Source: Rhizoctonia solani (Eukaryota; Basidiomycota; Agaricomycetes; Cantharellales; Ceratobasidiaceae). From it: a DNA stretch of 64,000 nucleotides. The notes beneath the pieces were generated by a model. The model saw nothing but the letters and a program-made list of their open reading frames with translations, searched no databases and was not told the DNA's origin. The stretch spans positions 496,001 to 560,000 of the forward strand of contig NC_057382.1 in the NCBI RefSeq assembly GCF_016906535.1. The letters are read 5' to 3'. This document shows positions 33,480 through 45,854 of this stretch, one piece after another. Each line of letters starts with the position of its first letter. The first letter of the stretch is position 1. The translations under genes and the position numbers were made by a program.

Positions 33480-33686
33480 CTCTACAGGGCCCCCAAAAAC
33501 CCAGGAGCACTCTGGACTGCTCCGGTTCTGGGAACCTCCTTGTTAGGATCTGGTGAATCTGGACTGCTTGGCAAGCACTTGGGAGCACCCCACAAGCCCT
33601 TCTGAGCGCCATACCAAAGGCTCCAGAATGCTTGCCAACAATAGCAAGTCCTGGAGCGCTCCCAAGATTTTTGGGGCCCCGTAGAG
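33480..33686. repeat. MITE-like element with imperfect terminal inverted repeats
   Basis: About 207 bp bounded by CTCTACAGGGCCCCCAAAA and, inverted, CTCTACGGGGCCCCAAAAA, with similarity continuing through GGGAGCGCTC and GGACT. No ORF; no clear TSD. It could be a small non-autonomous DNA transposon or just a hairpin-forming repeat. Confidence 0.45.
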
Positions 33687-34656
33687 GTCTCACTTGCCAC
33701 TCCTCTATAGTTAGACAGGGTTGGCTACCTGGCCTGCAAGCCTCCCTTGTGTCTTGGTGCCCAGTCTCCCGGGGCCCTTGTTGGTGTTGCTAAATACAAC
33801 CCCGGTGACACCCATTCCCATACCACTCCCTTCCTAATCTGCCATATATTTGTACACACCACGCACGGAGATATCAATCTTCCTTTATTATCACTCACCA
33901 CCATTACGCGCACTATACGCAGGCGGACAACTTGCACTAGAATAAGCCATTATAATCAACTTTTTGTGCTCTTTGTCAACCATTCTTGGGAATTATTTTG
34001 AATATGCTTTCATTCTTTGGCTTCTCATGGGGCCATAGCTGCTGGTGAATGTGATCAAGGATTCATCCCAAGTTCAACTGCTTTCTGTTTCCAAGCAAGT
34101 AAAGAGACGCATGTTTCTGCCCGATGTAGAAGTACGAGCGTAATGTTGCTCAAATATCGATTAAGTCATTGAGAAATAGTCCCTGAACTGTTCAACTTGA
34201 CAATGCTGTAGCAGTAGCAGATTCCGCAGTCGTATAGAACGAAAGCCAGGGGTCACAAGGTTTGTTTTGATACTATTTGTGGAAAAATAAAACTAATAGG
34301 AAGTCACGAGACTCCTGGGTCGGGTAAATTCATTTGATTGGCCCTAACTGTGCTTCACGCGCTGGGCTTCTTTTGGCAAACTCGATTTGATGTGTTGTTC
34401 TCTAACCGCTGGATCTTGCGCGGGTATAATTCACAACCTTCCATATTTATTCATTTGGTGTCGCTACACGGGTGTCATAGTATTCTCGACAATTCTCACG
34501 CGGGTTCGGGAGACAATGGGTGCATGGGTCTTCTCGTACAACCTATAATCATGGGTTGTAGCCAGCGTCGCCGCCCCGAATTTGTTGCGGCTCGCCCAAT
34601 CACTCGCTGGTGTATAAAAGGCCTTGTCGAATTGGTTTCGCAGCTCACGAATAATC
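33687..34656. other. Intergenic region upstream of the P450
   Basis: About 970 bp with no convincing ORF or repeat. A TATA-like GTATAAAAG lies at about 34611-34619, some 40 nt before the P450 start codon, and could be its core promoter. Confidence 0.5.
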
Positions 34657-36761
34657 ATGTTTATCGAGACCACCCAAATCTCAGGTGCTCACTGCTGCGC
34701 TGCTGCGGGAGTCCTGCTGGTATGTATTCAAAGTGCATTCAGCAAATCGATTGAGTTAACCTAAAGAACCATGGCAGATCACATACTATGTTGTTCCCTA
34801 CTTGCTCGATCCCCACAACTACCGACGCAGATTTTCTGGTCCATGGCTCGCATCCTTCACTGGCTCGTGGTTAGCGAATAGTGCTACTTCCGGCAGACAC
34901 TACCAGAATCTTCTCGAGCTCCATAACAAGTATGGTGAGGAACCCTTGCTAGCAGGAGAAATACGCGGAAGATAATGCCTCATAACAACAGGAAAATTCG
35001 TGAGAGTTGGTCCCAACCATATCAGCATCGCCGATGCCGATGCCCTAGAGGTAGTAACAAATCCATTATTTTAACATATCCATTAGGACCCTGACTTCTA
35101 AGTCAACAGGTTGTGTATGGACATTCGAGTGGTACACTCAAGTCCGAGTTTTATGACGCTTTTCACAATGGCAAAGAGGATATTTTCAATTCGCGAGAGA
35201 AGGCCATCCATACCAGTATGTCACATTCAATCTAGTATGCTAGTTGGCTACCTAACGGACTCGCATCGCCATCAGTGAAGCGCAAGCGTATTGCAAATAT
35301 ATTCAGTCCCCAGAATATCGTGGCCTTTGAGCCTCGCGTACGGGTACACATTCGAAGGCTCTGTGCTCAATTAGACATGCGATGCAAGCAGGCCTTTATG
35401 GGCAATTCAGGATTCAACTGGGTTGCCAAAGATGGCCGAGCAGTCATCAATAGCTCCCTACGTATGCTACTCTTAACCACCGACTGACACGCGATTAAAC
35501 CATCCGCTTGACAGAGTTCGCCTATCTAACGTTCGATATAATTAGCGACTTGGCTCTGGGATTGCCTTTTGGGATGGTAGAAGGACAGAAAGATTCGACC
35601 CCCGCCTTTTTATCGCTCACCTCAAAGAAGAACGTTGAAGGGATGTCCCCAATTCATTTTATAGCAGCCGGCGGGAAGGGTGCAATGGCTCTGGGCTCAT
35701 ATCCCCCATGGGTTCAGAAAATGCTTCTCTACGGTACTCCTTGGCATATTCCTGACCTAATCGTTCGCCGTAACTTTCTCAAGACGGTCAAGGCCGCGGT
35801 CAACGCGCGAGTTTCCAGGATCGAGAGAGAAGGACAATCAGATAAAGAGCGTGGCGTGGACTTGCTAGATAAATTGTTCGAGGTAAAAAATGTCGATGGG
35901 TCCCCATTGACGAGAGAGGAAATCGACTCCGAGGCCCTCGTGACTCTTGGCGCCGGGAGCGATACGACGGCCAAGTGAGCATCTCTAACACCTATTTTCC
36001 GAGCTTAACCCGATCTAACCCAATTCACTTTTAGCTCCCTAGCTGCTATGTCTTACTATATTGCCTCGAACTCTGAGATCAAGAGGAAGCTTCAACAGGA
36101 GCTCGACTTGATTGATATGGACTCGGTTGTAGATCAGGATGATCTCGATGAAGATCAATCAGGCCACGCCATCCCTAGATTTGAACAGGTCAAGAATTTG
36201 CCTTACCTTAATGCGTGTGTAAAGGAGACTCTGCGTCTCTACTCAACAGTGGGCGCTGGACTTCCGCGGGTTGTGCCGGAAGGGAAGAATCTGACGATTG
36301 CTGGCCAGACGTTCAACGCGGGAAGTGTCATTAGTATATCCTCCTACTGCACCAACAGATCCAGTGTGTGGGGATCTGATGCCGAGGCATACAGGCCGGA
36401 ACGCTGGCTAGAAGATGAATCTGCATCGTTGAACAAGTATTTTGTGGCATTTTCGACTGGTCCTCGGTGAGCAAGCTAGCTTGACGCATATACTTAGCGT
36501 TTTACTGACTCATGTTATTCTGGGCTTGCACGTAAAGTGGCTGCGTTGGCCGTAACCTAGCAAACATGAATCTCCTGCTAATCGCTTCAGCATTTTTCCG
36601 TCGATACGATATTGACTTGGCCACTCCTGCCACCAAGGTACTTATGTTAGCTTTCCGGAGATTATGAACGCCATTGAAGTGATATCTTTCAGCTCGTGGT
36701 AGATGAAGGGTTCGTAAGGAACGTAACGGATTGTGAGGTTTCGATCAAGCCAAGGGTTTGA
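34657..36761 (+). CDS. Cytochrome P450, CYP53-like (benzoate 4-hydroxylase type)
   Basis: Nine exons can be joined with consensus introns and no frame break: 34657-34719, 34778-34934, 34992-35050, 35110-35215, 35276-35461, 35515-35974, 36035-36466, 36538-36637, 36693-36761, giving 543 residues. Features: hydrophobic N-terminus (ER anchor), proline/PW region FSGPWLASF, I-helix AGSDTT, K-helix ETLR, PERW, and heme loop FSTGPRGCVGRN with the Cys ligand. The block KFVRVGPNHISIADADALEVVYGHSSGTLKSE is typical of CYP53 and close families, which para-hydroxylate benzoate and relieve aromatic toxicity; the substrate is inference. It would be an ER monooxygenase needing CPR. The first intron's acceptor (34777) is the least certain junction. 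Confidence 0.85.
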
Positions 36762-37843
36762 TTCAGTCACTATCAAGAGGTCCAAAGCCTGTACCCTGTA
36801 ATAGATATACCTAGGGTAGATTAATTTACTGCAAGCCAAATTCTAGTCTTTCTGCGGTATTTACGGAGGTTGTCGGCGAGCTTCCGGATCCCGTCCTGAA
36901 CCGTACAGTTGTGAATAAGGCCAAGTAAACACAAGATCGATTTCAGGTGAAACTCATAACGTCTCATTTATTTTTCCACTTTTCGTAACACCAGAAACAA
37001 TTTGAAGTATGCTAGAGAGTGGGCCAAGCGGCATCTCTATATCTTAATAAATCGATTGATAGACCGAACATAAATTAACAATCGAAATTTGCTTTGAACA
37101 TGCAAATGTGGTACTGAGCACAGGTCAGACGCTTATTGTGACGCAGGTTTCTTGCAATAACCCATTATTTTATTAAATTCTGGATGAGGGTGATTTTGTT
37201 GTAACCATCATCGTTTCTGCTGAGCATCATACTAGTACGTGTGTGATTGATGAGGGCGTTGTATCTCACTTGAGCCTCCAAACCATTAGTGATCGCTTCT
37301 TGCCTCCCGCCCGAACAACCCCATATAATTCTTCGAGTCCGGAAGCGCTCCAGGGTAATCCTCGAATTTTGTTGAGTACACGGTTCTTATCTATATCCAG
37401 GCAAGCAGGACTTTGTCGTTCATAGGTTGATTTCCTGTTCCGTATGTTAATTCGTGGTTTGTTTCGGGTCCAAGATTATAGATGTTGGTGATACGAAAAT
37501 GCGCATTGAATCCAGACTTTGCGCATACAAGCATAATCAGATGAGCGCTCTTCCTTATTATAAGGCTATACCAGGGTATCAAACAGGCAAATACCTGCTG
37601 TAGTTGCAGTCAGGTAAACCGGACTCAATGACAGCTGAGAGAGGAAGTTTAAAAGTGACCAAACGCGGACACGTGACCATCCAATGGCAGTCACGGGCAA
37701 AGATGAATCATCCATCATGCGACCATTAGTTTGCGTGTATAGTCCACTTGAATCGTTCGGTCTTGGCCTGACTCGCCTCGATTTTGGCCATAATACATAA
37801 ACTCTAGTTAGACTACACGTACAAACTACTATACCTTTTTGCA
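36762..37843. other. Intergenic region between P450 and queuosine-salvage gene
   Basis: About 1.1 kb, AT-rich first half, no convincing ORF. It holds the P450 3' end and the promoter of the downstream gene. Confidence 0.5.
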
Positions 37844-39067
37844 ATGTCCGCACCTCTCCCACCATCAGGATCGTACATCTCTTCGGTCCGCGAATCATGT
37901 CGCGCTCTCCGCACCGCATCAGGCATATCGATACCCCCCAACCAAATCGAAGCACTGTTGCGTGCCCCAGCTCTAGTCGATACGTTTTCCCGACTCGCAT
38001 CCATCCATGGAATCTCCTTCCCACTCTCCTTCCCATCTCTCAAATCCGAGCTCAACTTTCTTGCCACTCTTGCCTTGTTGAATTTTGCGTCTGGGTACCG
38101 AGAAGCCTTGCACAAAGCCACTGGTCGAGGGGCGTATGATAATATTCGACTGCTCGTTATGGGGATGTACATTGACTCTTCGGATTCGCTCATGTCCGCC
38201 CGAGGATGGACCGAATTGTCAGACGGGCAGATTGCGCAGCTGTTGAATGTGTCGATTCATGAAGAACGGGCGCACGAGACGATACCTGGTCTAGTCGTTG
38301 CGGAGCGAGGAGGACAACTGAGTGAGCTCGTAGGGTTGATCACGAGGACGTTGAAAGAGGCTGGAGAGGTGCTCGTCAAGGGTGGATATAGCGATTTGGG
38401 CGCGTTTGTGGTTGAGGGACTGGAAGTTGCCAAGGGAAGCGCGGAGGTGCTTGTTGAGAGGCTGGTCAAGGCGATTCCGGGGTTTAGGGATATGGGTGTT
38501 GTGGATGGACAGCGTGAGTGTTTGTTTTTTATTTGGTTGGTTGGTATTTATGGGGTTGGGATTTTTGTTGCAGCGGTGTATTTGTTCAAAAAGGCTTTAT
38601 TCCTTGTGCATGCTATTACCCTTCGGTTCCAAGGAACGAGTGGGATAGTTGTCCCGGATACAAGTAATTTGCCCGTCTTTTCGGATAACGTCTTGCCCTC
38701 TATGCTTGTCCATCTCGGAATCCTAGATCTTTCTAGCGGACCTGCCCCCTTGAAAGAAGCATTCCCGGACGCAAACAATCCAGACAAAATTACTAAACTC
38801 TACGAGGCTGCCATACCAAGCGAAGCCAAACGAGGTTCTCCAACTCGTAAAAGCCCACTGCTCGACGCACGAAACGCATACATCCTTCGTGCGGCCGCTG
38901 TAGATGCATGCGAAGAGATAGTGAGGGTCGCGAGACAAGGCGAGGAAGAATGGGGGAAGAACATGACGCTGCCTGAATTGGATGGGTGGTTGTGGAGTGT
39001 TGCAAAGGACCGAACGGATTATAGGGATTTGCCGAGGTTTGCAGAAAGGGGAACTGTGTGGTATTAG
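37844..39067 (+). CDS. Queuosine salvage N-glycosylase (DUF2419 / Qng1 family)
   Basis: Belongs to the queuosine-salvage family that releases queuine from queuosine 5'-phosphate for tRNA modification. Supporting blocks: SYISSVRESCRALRTASGISIPPN at the N-terminus, FSDNVLPSMLVHLGIL in the middle, AYILRAAAVDACEEIV and the C-terminal LDGWLWSVAKD...GTVWY. The frame is open throughout, but 38514-38573 is very likely an intron (GTGAGT...TTGCAG, 60 nt, divisible by three): removing it joins GQ to PVYLFKKALFLVHAITLRF, as in the family, and gives 387 residues instead of 407. Fungi cannot make queuine, so a salvage role is expected. Cytosolic, no signal peptide. Confidence 0.88.
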   Translation: MSAPLPPSGSYISSVRESCRALRTASGISIPPNQIEALLRAPALVDTFSRLASIHGISFPLSFPSLKSELNFLATLALLNFASGYREALHKATGRGAYDNIRLLVMGMYIDSSDSLMSARGWTELSDGQIAQLLNVSIHEERAHETIPGLVVAERGGQLSELVGLITRTLKEAGEVLVKGGYSDLGAFVVEGLEVAKGSAEVLVERLVKAIPGFRDMGVVDGQRECLFFIWLVGIYGVGIFVAAVYLFKKALFLVHAITLRFQGTSGIVVPDTSNLPVFSDNVLPSMLVHLGILDLSSGPAPLKEAFPDANNPDKITKLYEAAIPSEAKRGSPTRKSPLLDARNAYILRAAAVDACEEIVRVARQGEEEWGKNMTLPELDGWLWSVAKDRTDYRDLPRFAERGTVWY

Positions 39068-39510
39068 GGGAGCAGCGGTTTTTGTGAAAGGGGAGATGTA
39101 TGATAGGCTGTTGAACCCAGGTTGACTTTTATAGACATGGCCTTGCGGATGTTCCCTGGCTGAATGGTCTGGATGTGTACTATTATTTAAGTATCGATGG
39201 TGTTGGTGCCGTCATTTTACGCCCGAGTAGGGCCCTGGTTTGGCACACGCTCGGGAGATCTGTGCCTATGTGCGAAATTGCGCCGAAGCGACAAACTGTA
39301 TATAAGGCACAATTTGCATGAGCGCCGAGCTTCTAGGAGCAGTTTCTCGCGCATAGATCAGTGCATCCTCTCTTGAATTCTACGAACTGTACGCATAAAC
39401 CCATGCTCGTCGCGCAGATCTCAGCGGGTGGCGGCTAGCAGGTTGCATAGGAGTCACATGACCTGTGGTTTTGCAGGGACAAGCGCCGACGTCGCCCTCC
39501 CATTGCCACG

Positions 39511-42500
39511 ATGAGCGAAGAGATGTTTGGGCAAACCGGAATGTCCTCGGGCGGATTAAACAACATGAACAACATGAACAACATGAACAATGATCTGGCG
39601 AAGCAAATGTCGCTGCTCACTGCTGCGGGACGACTACGTGCGACTTCTGCGAGCGGACAGCAACAACAAGCGATGCGTAACGGAATGGCTCCCCCCGTAC
39701 CACCCAATGTACCGGGCGACAAGCAACGCGCACAGTTTCTCGCCATGCTTACTCAGGTCCTGGCGCAGCGCGGCATTGCACTGCCTCCGTTTGTCAGCGG
39801 CCAGCCCAACCCCGCCTATAGCCCCGACACCGGTCCACTCAAGAACGTCCAGCCTGCGTCCGACAACAGACTCGGTGCCCTGCGGCTGCCCGGGGCAGTC
39901 CCTGGACGCACCGGGGACATCGACTTGTTCAAGCTCTGGAGTGCAGTCACGGGTGCGGGTGGCATGCAGCGAGTACGTCTACTATTTTTTTTTGATCGTC
40001 CACTTGAGCTTATCGATGTTGTAGATCCAAGCTGGAGGCCAGTGGGATGCTGTTGCGAATCATATCGGATTCCAGCAGTCGCCCCAAGTCCCAGGGCAGC
40101 TCCCTCAGCTCTACTTTCTTGTGCTCGCGCCACTCGAGGAGCATATGAAGGTATGTCCCCATGTCTTATTGTCTTTTTTCGGTTGTTAACTTGGTTTGGT
40201 AGCGTACTGCACAAGCAAAGCAAGCCCAGATGCTCGCTCAACAGCAACAACAGCAACAGCAACAGAATTTAACGCCCGCTCAGCTACACCAGCAACAACA
40301 ACAGGGCATGGGTGTCACTGGCATGCAGAACCCCGGTATGGTCAACCCTGCTCTCGGGGCCATGCAAAACTCGGCTCTCGGAGGCATGCAAAACTCCATG
40401 CAGAACAACATGGGCAACCCTGCGCTCGGGGCAATGCAGAACCCTGCACTGGGCGCTGCTGGCCTGGGTGTGGCCAGTATGGCAAACCCCGCATTGAACG
40501 GGATGCAAAACCCCGCCGCGGCGCTTGGAGGAATGCAGAATCCAGCGGCCGCACTAGGGGGCATGCAAAATCCCGCGGCGCTTGGGGGCATGCAGAACCC
40601 TACGATCGGAGGCGTGATGCAGAACAACCTCGCTGGCGGGGTCATGCAGAACAACTTGACTGGGCTCGGAGCGATGCAGATGACTCCGGCGCAAATGCAC
40701 CAGCAACAAAACCAGCAGCCGCCACTTACGCCCGCTCAGATGCACGCTATGCAAAATCCTGCTTCGAATGGTCCAAATCCGGGTCTGGGTGTTGGAGTTG
40801 GAGTCGGGGTCGGTCATGGTGTTGGAGGACCAAGCGGGAGCACGATGCCCCCACCTGCGCCTGTCCCTGTCGAGTTGGGCGGGAAGAGGAAGAGCGAACC
40901 GGACGAGGACGAGAAAAGGGCCAAGCTTAAAGTCGGAGGTATATTTCTTTTCTTATTTAATAGTTCAACTGGCTGACCTCGTACACTAGATCCGGCACCT
41001 GCTGCTGCCACTCGTCGCACTAAAATCGAATATGTTCCCCTACGGCTGGACGTTGAGACATGGGGTGGACGTGCTTTGGATGGGATGATGGCTGGCATTG
41101 GTGCTCAGGGGAGCATGGAAAAGAATATAAGAGAGATAGCCGAGCTTGGTATGTCCCTTTCCTCTCATTTTGCTTCAATTCATAATGTTATTCGATTAGG
41201 TACTGTCGATATCACATCCATAACCCTCTCCCTCCGAGCTCGCACCCCCCGTTCACTCGGCTATGCACTTGGAATACTCTCCACACTCTCCTCCCATGTA
41301 CAACAAAGCTTCCCCCTCATACGATGCGAAGATCTATTGGATGTTCTCGTTGAGCTCTTGGAGAGCGCAGCGCTAGAGGGAGATGGGTGGTTGGGCGGTC
41401 CGCTGGGATCCGAACGAGAAGTGGTCCAGAACCGTATTAAGCACGAAGACGATGCGCCCGTCAAGCAAGAGGACGGGGGAGCAGAATTATGGGATGAGCA
41501 AGACGAAGAGGTCCCCATCCGAACCCACCGCGAACTCGTCAGGATCGCGGCCGAGGCAGGTGTTGGTTTGAGAGCTCGGGGACGAGGGTGGGACGGGGGT
41601 GCGGTTGGGAGCGACATGAGTGTGAAGCGTGAAGATGACTTGCTGGCCGACGACATTGAGCCCGACTTGACTTCGAATTATGGAGATGTCGCTCCGCCCG
41701 GTCTGGTGCGCTCGGATGTGATCATCACGATTGTCCGCCTGCTCCGTAACTTTTCGATCGGGCCGGATAATTGTCAGTTCATGGCGAGGGACGGGTCAAG
41801 AGTTGTAGACGTCCTGGCGAATATTATTGGGTTCCGAGAAGGCAAGGAAACCCAAACTGATGGGCTGTTCGCATGGGATAGCGGGGTCGATATCTCCATT
41901 TCGCCTGTTGCGTCCCCTCTCAATCTTTCTCAGCTCCTCCGAGTACGAAAAGACGTATTACACATTATCGCCAACCTCGGGTTGCACCTACGACTAAACC
42001 CATCCAGCCCCACACCCCAGAAACTATTCGAACTAATGGCTTCCTTCCTCTTGGACCCAACCGACACACGACCTCCGGTCCAACTATATCAACACCTCTT
42101 GCCCAACCGACGATTCTCCCTCTCGACCGAAATAGCACTCGACGCGCTCTCCAGGATCGCACATGCCGACGCCAATCGGGCAGTATTCCAGCGCACTGTC
42201 TCCCCGCCGCTCTTGAAAGCGGTATTCATGGCCCTGACCAAGATGCTGCCCTCCGAACAGAATGACATGTTCCTCCTCATTCGGTTCGAATCGTGGATGG
42301 CGTACGCCGAGAGAGTTTCGCTCGGGCTGTACGCTCTGGCATGCTCGCTGTCTCCTTCTACGCGCGCCGACATTCGGACGAACCACCGTGCGCTGGGATC
42401 GTCCGTGCTGCGCATGATGTGCCGTATGGCGCAGTACGATCCTTCCTCGGAAAAGACGAACACGCCGTGGGCGCAGCGGTCTCCGTTTGTATGCCTTGTT

Positions 42501-42722
42501 CGCAGGGTCGTGGAGGCTCTGAGAATCATAGACGATCTCGAGGAGGAAGTTCAAGTTGGCTGGCCTGTGAGAGGAGGGAAGCTCGAAGGTGCCAAAGGGA
42601 GCGGCTGGTTGTCGGGTATTGGGTCCGACGATGCGTTGATGATGATGAGCATCGAGGGCTTGGATAATGTCTTGTTTGAGGATCTGGAGATGTTGACCCG
42701 GGTCGGTGAGGTGGGCGCTTAG
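39511..42722 (+). CDS. SWI1-like ARID subunit of SWI/SNF chromatin remodeller
   Basis: Five exons (39511-39972, 40025-40150, 40203-40938, 40990-41148, 41200-42722), about 1,001 residues. The ARID DNA-binding domain spans exons 1-2: FLAMLTQVLAQRG, DIDLFKLWSAVTGAGGMQ, then QWDAVANHIGFQQ and LYFLVLAPLEEHM. Next comes a Gln/Asn/Met-rich low-complexity region with many GMQNPA-type repeats (40310-40680), a Lys/Glu patch (GKRKSEPDEDEKRAK), and a C-terminal helical region resembling the SWI1/BAF250 C-terminal domain (SLGYALGILSTLSSH, LLRNFSIGPDN, DVLHIIANLGLHL). Gene order of domains matches yeast Swi1 and animal ARID1. Nuclear. The N-terminal NNMNNMNNMNN run is a microsatellite. Confidence 0.85.
40310..40680 (+). 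repeat. Degenerate coding repeat (GMQNPA/AMQNPA) in SWI1-like gene
   Basis: An 18-30-bp unit encoding (G/A)MQNPA(L)GG-type motifs is repeated over a dozen times with drift. Likely length-polymorphic. Confidence 0.8.
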
Positions 42723-43935
42723 ATTTTCTCGAGGCGTGGATAAAACGCAGTATTATCTGTCTCTATAGTAGTTCCATCTCTTTTTTTTTTTTGTTCTTTT
42801 TCTCCCTTGCCATTTATTTTTCTTCTCTTGCTGTTTTGGTGGTCTAGTGTTGTATGTTTATGTCATGAGAGTTGACGCATCGCGCGCGTGTGTGTGCTGT
42901 AGACAAACTTGGGAAGGAAAACGACACAAGGTTAACTCAGCATTAGTTCGTAAGCGCGCGACGAACGGACAAGGAGCATGGTATATAGAAAAGCCTCAGC
43001 GGGGTACCGTTTTACGCCTACCACCTGTCGCTTACAGTCTATTGTAACGTTGTTTAGGCTGTACCCGCCTACTGTATAGGCTAACTTGTGGCACTTGACT
43101 CATGAATCAAAGCTCGTGACAAGGCCACAGACTGAATACAGTTCGCGCTGATCGCCCGGCGATGACCGAGCTAACTCGGCGAGAGTCCATAGGGAAGTTT
43201 GGAAAAAGCAACAGTTTGAATATTGCTTATTTGGGCAACTTTGCCGTCAAACGCCATCCACTACCCATACGCACATATACGTGGAGTATCAAAATTAAAC
43301 AATTGAATTCAGCCCACAAACGCTATAGCTATCAACTTAGACTTTCCATTTCGTTACGGGGCGGGAGCAAACTGCAAACTATTTTACATATTTCGGCACT
43401 CCTTGCGGCCGGCTTGATGTATGTCGCCCTTGCAACGATCTGCGTGGCAGTGCTCAGGGTAACTGCGGAGGATAAACGAGAAGAACCCTTCATGATTCCT
43501 CCACAACGACCGTCTACGTACGTTCGCTTGGCTTCTCGTGGGATCCTTTACACTCTAAGCAAATCCCAGTCGGGAAGTTTGTGACATTTGGCCAATATCG
43601 TAACGTCGTGTGATCGTATAAATATGCGATAGTCATAAACTTAGTCGATAATTCCTGATGGGATCAGCAAACTAGTCTATATGTTATTGGTATTCCTTGG
43701 TTGTCACCCATCCTGTTGACGTCGTTGGTTCGGACTCGACTAGCTTGCCGAGGCTACCCTGGACAACCACGTCTAATAAGCCGTACCTTGTTGGTCCTTT
43801 TACCGACCACTCCTCCAACAACTGATCTCCTATGAGCACATTCTAGACCTTGCCTAAATCGCTATTCTCGTCAGTTTGTGTGTGTATCTGTGTTTAAGTT
43901 TGCTGCATATTTTCGATATCTTCTGGGTGCTTGGT
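42723..43935. other. Intergenic region
   Basis: About 1.2 kb between the SWI1-like gene and the first regulator. It contains a T-rich stretch (42780-42790) that may mark the 3' UTR. A 140-codon open frame at 43162-43584 has no family resemblance or intron support and I do not call it. Confidence 0.5.
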
Positions 43936-45854
43936 ATGTCTGCTCATATTCCAACTCGATCACCTCGGGGGTGTCTTACTTGCAAACAACGGTAGGTTGC
44001 GGTTGTGGTAAAATATTTATACCAGTCATTCTAATTTATTGTTTTCTCCTTAGACGAAAGAAATGCGACGAAACAAGGCCAGTGTGCCAACGGTGCAAGC
44101 AGGGCAAGTTCAAGTGTTTAGGATATGCCTACTTGGACTCGCTTGAGTCGCTCCACAACTCCCTCACTTCCAGGACAAAGAGATTGGCGGAGACCCCACT
44201 ATTTTCGTATCAACCGATGCTATTGCCATCCTCCGACGCCCAAGGACTTCCACCAAGCGCCAAATCATCTCCGGCCCCATTAACACCTGTCAATCACCCT
44301 CAGGTTCGCATCAGCACGTTCTAGCCAAACTCAACGAGATTGACGTTTTATTATTATTATTATTTCCCTCTAAATACAGGCATTGATAGCCCATCCTGTC
44401 AAACCTCCAGAACGTAGAAGGTCGGAACTGGTGACGGCGGCCGTAACGCCCACCGGCTCTTGTGAACGGCAGCATTCCGAAAGCATTCCACGAATATTAC
44501 GCCTGGAATCTGAGCATATAAACAAGGTCGTCGAATTGGTTCTGTCCCAAAGTGAGTCCAAATATACTAAGGTTTGATCGAACACGGCTGTTTAACCTCA
44601 GAGTAATTCGAGTGTCGAGACTCGGGTATAGAATTTTTATGCCGGGTCGGATTCAAGCAGACGCTGCAGTCGCCCGACGTGCGTACCGCTCCGATTTACT
44701 GAGATGGTGCATGTACCTTGGTGCCCAGATTACACAGATGCTGCTGGATGGTTTGGGTCGAAAAAACTATCTCGATATAATTCGCCGTTTTCATCAACAG
44801 ATCGTTTCAAACTCGCCCTTGGTCGTGAACTCTGACCCCACAACGCGCCTCAGTGGAGCCCTGGATGTTCGTTCAATTGCATTTCATTCGTTCGCATGCT
44901 GATTCGGGCGAAATAGCTGTGCCTTTACGCGTGTATGGTATCTAATAGTGCGGCAGGCTATTCAATCTTCAGGAACACCACGCCGCTATGGTATCAGCTT
45001 GCCGCCAACTTTCCTCTCGTTTGGTCACACGGCTCCACTGTATCCCTTGCCTATGCGATCTCCGTTCCCAGATATGAGTTATCCAAATTCATACTCTGGG
45101 ATATTATCTGTGCGCTCGCTTTTGGTACCCCTTCTATCCTTCAATACGATACAACTTGCCAGCCGATGAACGTGCACAAGAGCTACTTGGAATGGGTGTA
45201 CGGTTGTCCTTTGCCGTTTATCGTTTTGCTTGCCAAGATCAATGCCTCACATAATCGTCCTCTTGTTCTTCGTGACCAGCACGAGATTGAAATGCATTTG
45301 AAGCAATGGGACTCAAAGTCTACATATCCGGATAAAGATTCATGCAAGACTGTTGCGAGGCTCGCGGTACAAGAATCCTGGAGGCAGGCCATCTATATTT
45401 ATTTGTATATGGTGAGTTTGCGCTTTTGAGTACTATCAACAACTCAATATAGCGGTTTTTCGGCAGGGTATGTGCAACGCTGACTCGGCAGATCCGCGTG
45501 TCGAGGCTGCTGTTCGACAGATTTTCCTATTATCTAGCACAGTTCAAAGTACAAACCCATTAGGGATACATCTTTTTGCACCGTGCTTCATTGTATGTCT
45601 ACCTAGTCTTTTTTCGTCTTTATGTCACTCATGTAATATTGTAGGCCAGCGTAGCTGCTCGAGCGGAAAATCACCGTGCCATGCTTAGGAGCCGAATATA
45701 TGCGTACCGAGAGGCAAATTCGTGGATCCTCACGGGAGCTGACTTTGTTCCTGTGTTTGATCACTTGTGGCGTGGAGCTGCCCGTGACGGCCGGCCAGTC
45801 ACTTGGGATGATTACGTCCGTTCAAGGAGTGCGACGCTTACAGTCGAAGGATAA
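43936..45854 (+). CDS. Zn(II)2Cys6 transcription factor, paralogue 1
   Basis: Fungal binuclear zinc-cluster regulator. Exon 1 ends in the cluster and an intron splits it: CLTCKQR | RKKCDETRPVCQRCKQGKFKC gives CX2CX6CX5CX2CX6C. Exons inferred: 43936-43991, 44054-44303, 44380-44551, 44604-44866, 44917-45411, 45467-45592, 45645-45854. The long C-terminal domain has the blocks WVYGCPLPFIVLLAKIN, RLAVQESWRQAIYIYLYM, VEAAVRQIF and FDHLWRGAARDGRPVTWDDYVRSR. Paralogue 2 follows in tandem at 46371, and a third relative is broken by transposons at 22695. Targets are unknown. Junctions at 44551/44604 and 44866/44917 are the least certain. Confidence 0.82.

Noticed and set aside
40196..40930. Second and antisense long frames in the SWI1-like repeat region
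   Set aside because: They arise from repeat periodicity in the true frame; the true frame joins ARID to the C-terminal domain through good introns.
43162..43584. 140-residue open frame between SWI1-like gene and regulator 1
   Set aside because: No family features, no conserved wording, no sign of introns; chance ORF is more likely.
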